64,000 nucleotides of DNA, taken from positions 3,716,359 to 3,780,358 of the forward strand of contig NC_089272.1 in assembly GCF_963678975.1 (NCBI RefSeq), in the 5' to 3' direction. The notes under the pieces are model-generated. The model was not told the origin of the DNA. It did no database searches and saw only the letters and a program-made list of their open reading frames with translations. The translations under genes and the position numbers were made by a program. The stretch comes from Dysidea avara (taxonomy: Eukaryota; Porifera; Demospongiae; Dictyoceratida; Dysideidae). Shown in pieces: positions 58,436 to 64,000 of the stretch (the first letter of the stretch is position 1; each line of letters begins with the position of its first letter).

Positions 58436-58729
58436 CAGGGGCAGATCCAGGGGGGTTCAATGGGTTCCATGGAACCCTCCTTTTGAAAGAAGAGCCTCTC
58501 TTACTCGAGATACTCTAATAGAGAAGTCACAGTAGTCTTTTGAGGAGCAGTGTAGCAAGCTATATGTATACAGTTATAAATAAGGAAATGTAGTTGGTGA
58601 GGGCATCTATGGTGAGGGGCAGCTATTGTCAGCAGGTAATGACCTTTTTTTTTTGATCTTCAACTTACAGCTAGACTGAAGTTGCAATTTAAAGTGGACC
58701 CCCCTTTTAAAAGTCTGGATCCTCCCCTG
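58436..58729. mobile_element. hAT-like MITE
   Basis: Ends CAGGGGCAGATCCAG and, inverted, CAGGGGAGGATCCAG with G-rich subterminal runs, related to the element at 40935-41557. Target duplication not clear. Interior has one copy of the dispersed TAATAGAGCAGTCA motif (58504-58530). A further C-rich hAT-like remnant lies at 58955-59060. Confidence 0.6.
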
Positions 58730-59479
58730 TAATTATATAATCAACTCCTTCATGTATTACAGTAGCTACTACATGTTTCAGCATGTCTCGGGCACTGAGC
58801 CAGATTGCCAGTTGCTCACAGCACTAATCACCTGTGGGCACTGAAACCATCTCTGCCTCTGGATCCAGATTGCACTACTTGTCCTGAACAATTAAATTGA
58901 TCAAATCTGATAAGTGTGAACCAAAGTGTAACCAAACAAGACTACCAAGCAGGGTTGGCTCTGGCAAAATAGGGGCGGGTGGGCCACCACAGTTGAGGGC
59001 ATAGCAATTGTAGCATATTTTCAAGGGGGTCTGGGGGCAGGCCCCCCCTCCACCAGGAAAATTTTTAAAATCATCACTCAAGCCTGAGATGCAGCAATCT
59101 GAAAGCATTTTTAACATAATTTAGTTGGGTGCTGACAGTTGCATGCTGCTCAACAGAATCTTTGAAGTAAGTCTGAGTGTACTGAAGGGCTGAAATAATA
59201 TCAAGTATAGCAAACTCTTACGTGCAATTGTATGGCTTCTCGTACGTTAGTCTGTGCACTAGAGTTTAAAACCATAGATTATAGCCCTCTCGCCTCTATA
59301 TAATCTATGGTATAGCTACGTATAATATTTAGCTAGCTGTACATAATATGAGGGAAGATACTCCCTTTCTCTTCTAGAGTAAAAGGTTGGGTGGGTCGCA
59401 AAGAGCAAAAATTTTAACCGATCGATTTTAACCTAAGCGCGCAACTTAATAGTTTTTTCTGACAAAAGTTGAGGCGTTT

Positions 59480-60460
59480 GTTATGCTGCGCGGGAACATT
59501 AAAAATGGCGACGTTGGCAGGTGCTGGCAGAAAGTTGGAGAGAATCGAAGCGTTCTTCTGAGAAGACTCCGCAAGCAAGTAGTGAAATAAAAGAATGCCA
59601 GTGAAGCGGCCGTCTCGACTCGAGGGGTTCTGGACTCAAGTCACTACTCTCACATCACCCGCCTACCTTAACAGCTATAATTCCATATGGGTATGTGAAA
59701 AGGAATGGTATTATTGCCACTGCTTCTAATGTGAGGAAACAAACAAGCTCTCAACTCGGTGCAGGAAAACAAGGTAGGCATCATTTAGAGTCGCCTAGTC
59801 CAGTACACAAATATTTATTATATCCAGGTTATCAAAATCGCACTCATCAATAGAGTAGTATGTCTGGAGATAAATATAGTGTTACTCGTCAGCAGAATGT
59901 ATCACCAGATATATTAAGAGAATGGTAGCTTTGCCAAGATAGTGAACATCATTAAGACTATAGCACCTGTTGAAAAAGTCCATCGGACCTCAGGATGCCA
60001 ACCTACAATTGAGTTTGAGCTGTTACTGAATGTCGTTGATGTGTCACCTGGTCTGTAGGTGAGGTTTTCTTTTGTGATTACAAGTCTTGTTTGTAATTAT
60101 GTATTTGTTTGTACTATGTGTTTATTCTGTGGTGTATCATTAAACAAGGCCACAAACAGACATCCTGTTCAAAATATGTGTAACCTTATATCCTACATTG
60201 CTCATATCTTGCCTACAGTAATTGTGCTAAGTAGTAGTATGTATGCATTCCCAGGTGCATTTGGATTGAACATAATACCACACAGTACTTTACCATTATT
60301 TGTAACTTGATTTTAGAAAGCGGATCCAAATTATACACCAAGGGAAATTGAACGACCACCTCTAGTGGGTAGCTACACTATCAAACTATCCGGCGATTTT
60401 GATGCTCAAAACTGGTTTCTTGAGGTTATGTTTTCTGGGTGCCCTGTCAGGCTCTAGTCA
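59480..60460 (+). other. Possible broken multi-exon gene or captured gene fragments
   Basis: Coding-like stretches without a continuous model: AAAATGGCGACG at 59500 looks like a YY1-type start region; MPVKRPSRLEGFWTQV with a GTATGTG donor at 59691; IVNIIKTIAPVEKVH with TIEFELLLNVVDVSPG (59938-60058); and DPNYTPREIERPPLVGSYTIK (60320-60400) followed by stops. Domain not recognised. Either a small host gene whose exons I cannot join, or fragments carried by the surrounding repeat. Confidence 0.25.
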
Positions 60461-60656
60461 CATTTTCTGGCTTTGACACAAGGACCTCACTTCATGAGAA
60501 TCAGTGGTGGATGGCCTTCAACAGCCAGCCAAAGATTTTGGTATTGATTCTGCTGTATTTCAGCCACTTAAGGAGCTAGTTTTCAAGAATAGCTGCCAAC
60601 CTGCTACTAATAGGCCTAATGTATTTTGTGGAGTGGACTCACACTAAGTTAGAAAC

Positions 60657-61197
60657 AGCTTCTTCACAATTATCCAGGAATTTCCTAGTTCTTGTACCAC
60701 TGTAGACACTAATGTCAAGCTAAAACTACTGAAGCTGCTCTTCCTACAAAGTCACAAATATCGCACATGCACTAATTTATTAGAACATTTACAAGACGTT
60801 ATAATAGTGCATAAATAGTTAGATATAGGCTACACATAGCCTTTTCTACACAGTCTATATAGTGACAACATATTTTTAGATGTAAACTAGCTTAGCGGGC
60901 AGCATTAAGCGGATAGCGCAATACTAACAACATCGCTAAGTATTTACTTCTGGTCATTCACAGTAGCCTATCCACTAGTACTAAGCAGTAAAGGAGCAAA
61001 GGAATTAATCCTACGCAACTACAATAGCCTCCACTACTGCTAGTATGCACAAGTACACATGTTTTGTAAACATTCTATTAAATTAGTGCATTCGCGAACT
61101 CTAACTTTGTAGGAAGAGCAGCTTCAACAGTTTTAGCTTGATAATGGTGTTTCCAGTGGTACAGGAGCTAGATAATGCCTGGATAACTGTTAAGAAG
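60657..61197. mobile_element. Foldback element, ~540 bp
   Basis: Arms 60657-60795 and 61060-61195 are inverted copies (GAAGCTGCTCTTCCTACAAA and AGCTAAAACT in both, with scattered differences). The spacer is about 265 bp. No ORF. Confidence 0.7.
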
Positions 61198-61904
61198 CTA
61201 TTTAGTTTAGTGCATGAGTCCAGTCTGCGAGTCCAGTCTGCGAAATACATTAGGTCCTACTATTAAAGTGTTTTCTATGCATAGTATTAATGTATTCAGT
61301 TTTTCATATTTGTTGGCCCTGACCACAAACATTTTTCGTATGGTTACACTGGATCTGTTTTCAGTAATCTTGCATCGTTCAACTTTCTTAAATGTCCAAG
61401 AAAAATAGTTATATTGTAGTGTAGGTTGCATTTTTTTGTTAATGTGTATTATACCGTGCATTCATTTACATTATACAATTTGCAGAAACTTCAATAAAGT
61501 GGAGCAGCTGTAATATGCCGAACTTAAGGGCAAGGTGGAAATAGCTATCAATCAAGAAGATATTAAGTGACATCAATACACCAAGAGAGCAGAGAGACAT
61601 CTAGCAAGGAGTGACACGATGAGCTAATGAAAGTTAAAACTCAAGCTTAAGGAGTAAACATGCTGATATGATGATAAAGATGGTAGTCAATTAAACAGGT
61701 TCAGCCCAGGTGATCACACTTTGTCCCAAGCAAAAGAAATTTCGTGATGGGTCACAAAATCTGATATATGGTACTGTACTATGTGACTAACTTGTAGCTA
61801 TACTATACCCTTGTAACTGTGTACATGTATATAATGTAATACCATGTAGATATTATTGTTTACAGTTTTTACCACATGTATAAGTTTCATTGATACTGTA
61901 CAAG

Positions 61905-62190
61905 AAATGTATTTGAAATTTCATTAATACTGTATAGAAGAAATCTGTTGGAAATTTCATAGATATTGTATAAGGGAAATCTGTAGGAAATTTCATAGAT
62001 ATTGTATAGGGGAAATCTATAGGAAATTTCATAGATATTGTATAGAGGAAATCTACAGGAAATTTCATAGATATTGTATAGGGGAAATCTATAGGAAATT
62101 CCATAGATATTGTATGGAGGAAATGTATTGGAAATTTCATAAATACCTTATAGAAGAAATCTGTAGGAAATTTCATATGTCCAGTACAGG
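61905..62190 (+). repeat. Minisatellite, ~36-bp units
   Basis: About eight units of GGAAATTTCATAGATATTGT plus ATAGGGGAAATCTATA; starts of successive units lie at 61950, 61986, 62022, 62058 and 62093. Because 36 is a multiple of three, the minus strand stays open for 154 codons (12-residue repeats such as MKFPIDFPYTIS), which I do not regard as a gene. Confidence 0.85.
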
Positions 62191-62352
62191 AAATCTGCAG
62201 GAAATTGTGCCCTATCATGTAGTAGGAAATGTACAGGAAATTTGCAAATTTCCTGTACATTTCCATCTCCCGGATATGTGCTGGAAATGTCACCTGTCCT
62301 GTAAATTTCCTGCACATATCCTGCTACAGGAAATGCCACATTTTTTCCTGTG

Positions 62353-62906
62353 CGTATTAAGATTTACACAATGATCAGTCAGGCACATGCAGGTATTTCC
62401 AGCTCTAGTATATACTATGAAACTTATTAAAGTATCATACAGAACTCTTTGGATATTGACATAACACCCAAAGCAGAGACAGTCAGTGGCTGAGAATTTC
62501 TGCAATTGGAAAGTCAGAAGACCAACATGCATACAGAATGCCTAATGGAATGACAGCACTGGTGTGAATGGTTTGTAGAATATATTGCTACTTGCATATA
62601 CTAACAAAAGTGAGACTGTAGTGATCATGCTATAGCGAGAAGCCTTAAATGAATCAAATACAAAGATATATCATTTATTATAAGTGCTATAGGCCAATAA
62701 CTATGCACTAAGCAATTTTATAACAATATTAATTTTGTATTGATCATAGTCTCAAAAATATCATACATATTAGCAATGCAACATTGCAATATACCATAAT
62801 GCAATAACCGTATTTGCAATTGGTCTTTTCCCTAGTACCACCCAACACTGCTATAGTTCTCTATTTGTTTAAGAGTAAAACCAAATATGGGTGTGTTCAC
62901 TATCAG
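62353..62906. other. Gene-free stretch
   Basis: AT-rich sequence; I see no gene or clear repeat structure in it. Confidence 0.4.
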
Positions 62907-63325
62907 CAGTGTTGGGCAAGTTACTTTGTAAAAGTAACTAGTTACATATTACATATTACTTGCAACTGAACTATTTAGTTACAGTTACATATTACCCATA
63001 AAGTAAAGTAACTGTAATAATATTACATATTATATTACTTTGTGTCCACAGCCTTAAGCTGTCACGTGTGAAACTACCACCTTATCACGTGACATGATTG
63101 CGTTGTTAGACAATATGCAAATCTTGGTTATAAGTAAGAAGCTGGTGAATAAGCTTCATTCAGTATAGGCCTCGTTACTTCGTTGTGGCTAAGCGTTACT
63201 AACGAGACTAGTAACTTCATTACTTATAGTAATAATATTACGTAATATTAGACTCGTTACAGTAACTATATTACTTATGTAACGCGTTACATTTGTAAGT
63301 TAAGTAACTTGCGTTATATTACCTG
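62907..63325. mobile_element. Non-autonomous DNA transposon of the GTTACTT type
   Basis: Starts CAGTGTTGGGCAAGTTACTT and ends in AAGTAACTTGCGTTATATTACCTG. Its interior is dense in AGTTAC/GTAACT. Elements with these ends are common in animal genomes (from memory, IS3EU-like); the assignment is tentative. Confidence 0.5.
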
Positions 63326-63346
63326 TTTTTATAGCGTATTCCGTTA

Positions 63347-64000
63347 TCAAGACACACGGTAGTGTGTCGTGCGGCCCAAGAAGCCGGCGTGCCACCCGTG
63401 AGTATATTAACAGGAAGAAAGAAAACGCAATTTTCACACCTATGTAGCTCTGTGATCCCTTATCCGATTGGTCCCAAATTTGCTAGAGAGGTGCCGGCCA
63501 GTAAGGGGAGTCTACACACCTAATTTGAAGAAAATCGCTCCAGCCATTTCCGAGATACGAGCGAACAAAATTTCGTTTTAATTTCTTCGTTTTTTTCTTC
63601 TTCTACTACTTCTTCTTCATTTCGCACACTTCGCAAAATCCGCCATAAAACACGAATGCGTGCTCGGATCGGGCTGAAATTTGGCACACATAAAGGGCTC
63701 ATTAAGGCGGATCTGTGTACCAACTTTGGTAGGAATCCGATGAACATTCACGGAGTTATTACCGATTATTTGCGTAAAATAAGGTCTAAGGTCTGTCACG
63801 CCTACAGGGTAAACTCCTTTAAGGAATCAGTTGAAAATTGCTATGTAGATGGAGCAACCATTGTAGGAGTGCCCTTTTGTGGTTTGAAAGGAATCGGGAT
63901 AAAGACCACGGAGATATGACACAAAACCCGACCTGTGTCAAAATTACGCGATCGATTTTTATGAATAAAAAACTATTAGTTTTCGTGTCTATCAGGCAAA
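63347..64000 (+). mobile_element. Composite repeat copy 3, cut by window end
   Basis: Begins TCAAGACACACGGTAGTGTG as in copies 1 and 2, followed by the same CGTGAGTATATTAACAGGAA and, further on, the degenerate frame (LKFGTHKG, CHAYRVN, PFCGLKGIGIKT). It is more diverged from copies 1 and 2 than those are from each other. The minisatellite, if present, would lie beyond the window. Confidence 0.7.

Larger units (their letters stand above)
56644..62352. mobile_element. Candidate large element with minisatellite termini
   Basis: The left margin (CACAGCAAAAAATACCACAT) and the inverted right margin (CACAGGAAAAAATGTGGCAT) resemble each other over about 25 bp, each followed inward by AGGAAAT-rich tandem repeats of opposite orientation. 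No matching target duplication was found and no transposase is visible between them, so this is a hypothesis. Confidence 0.3.

Noticed and set aside
61853-62317. 154-codon minus-strand ORF with 12-residue repeats
   Set aside because: It exists because the minisatellite unit is 36 bp, a multiple of three; composition is AT-rich and no start context or homology supports it.
63347-64000. Helitron assignment of the composite repeat, from the TC start after an A and the nearby hairpin
   Set aside because: No CTRR-type end, no Rep/helicase sequence, and the hairpin lies at the wrong end for a classical Helitron; the superfamily is left open.

Overview
The window looks like a piece of an invertebrate animal genome, most likely a demosponge (inference). 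The host genes are animal metabolic genes broken by short GT-AG introns (one is only 54 nt), and the space between genes is AT-rich and packed with non-autonomous DNA transposons, foldback elements, (AC)n runs and a recurring short motif. No prokaryotic operons, rRNA, tRNA or CRISPR arrays were seen.

Layout. 1-220: last exon of a valacyclovir-hydrolase-like alpha/beta hydrolase (+). 1017-8102: a complete tyrosine aminotransferase gene (-), eight exons, tail to tail with the hydrolase; its 3.9-kb second intron carries a composite repeat. 8.1-15.9 kb: repeats only, including a ~1-kb direct duplication. 15909-18736: a CACTA-type (EnSpm-like) element with 3-bp target duplications, carrying a GC-rich promoter-like region and short exons. 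18.7-26.3 kb: mosaic duplications of the 13.9-18.9 kb sequences plus further insertions.

26306-39843 is the main discovery: a 13.5-kb Mutator-like transposon (MULE) with 63-bp terminal inverted repeats that match at every base and a 9-bp target duplication, TATTATAAA. Its single seven-exon gene (-) encodes, in order, a FAR1-type DNA-binding domain, a DDE transposase core, a SWIM zinc finger, an AT-hook, a PHD finger, a SUMO-interacting-like motif, a Ulp1/SENP-type cysteine protease and a second PHD finger (1233 residues if one 1-nt frameshift is allowed for). Its first intron holds a composite element with a 3.4-kb minisatellite of ~31-bp units and a ~711-bp higher-order period, and a hAT MITE with an 8-bp target duplication.

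40.3-43.1 kb: a ~510-bp inverted duplication of gene-like sequence around unidentified coding-looking sequence. 43.1-50.0 kb: a second copy of a 2-kb repeat (also at 22.0-24.0 kb) interrupted by a hAT MITE (44210-44657) and by an apparently whole Ty3/gypsy LTR element (45277-49563) with identical LTRs and a 5-bp target duplication; the 22-24 kb copy shows the empty site. 50.5-52.0 kb: an RFX X-box-like motif before a possible first exon, a pogo/Tigger-like MITE and a 130-bp minisatellite. 53428-56244: an intronless gene for a type I membrane protein with five ~168-residue cysteine-rich ectodomain repeats. 56.6-62.4 kb: a stretch bounded by related minisatellites in opposite orientation, possibly one large element. 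62.9-64.0 kb: another MITE and the start of a third composite-repeat copy.

The host genes here do not form a pathway; hydrolase and aminotransferase are simply neighbours. A 27-bp motif (GATCGAGATACTCTAATAGA and onward) recurs in at least eight places inside unrelated repeats and is unexplained.
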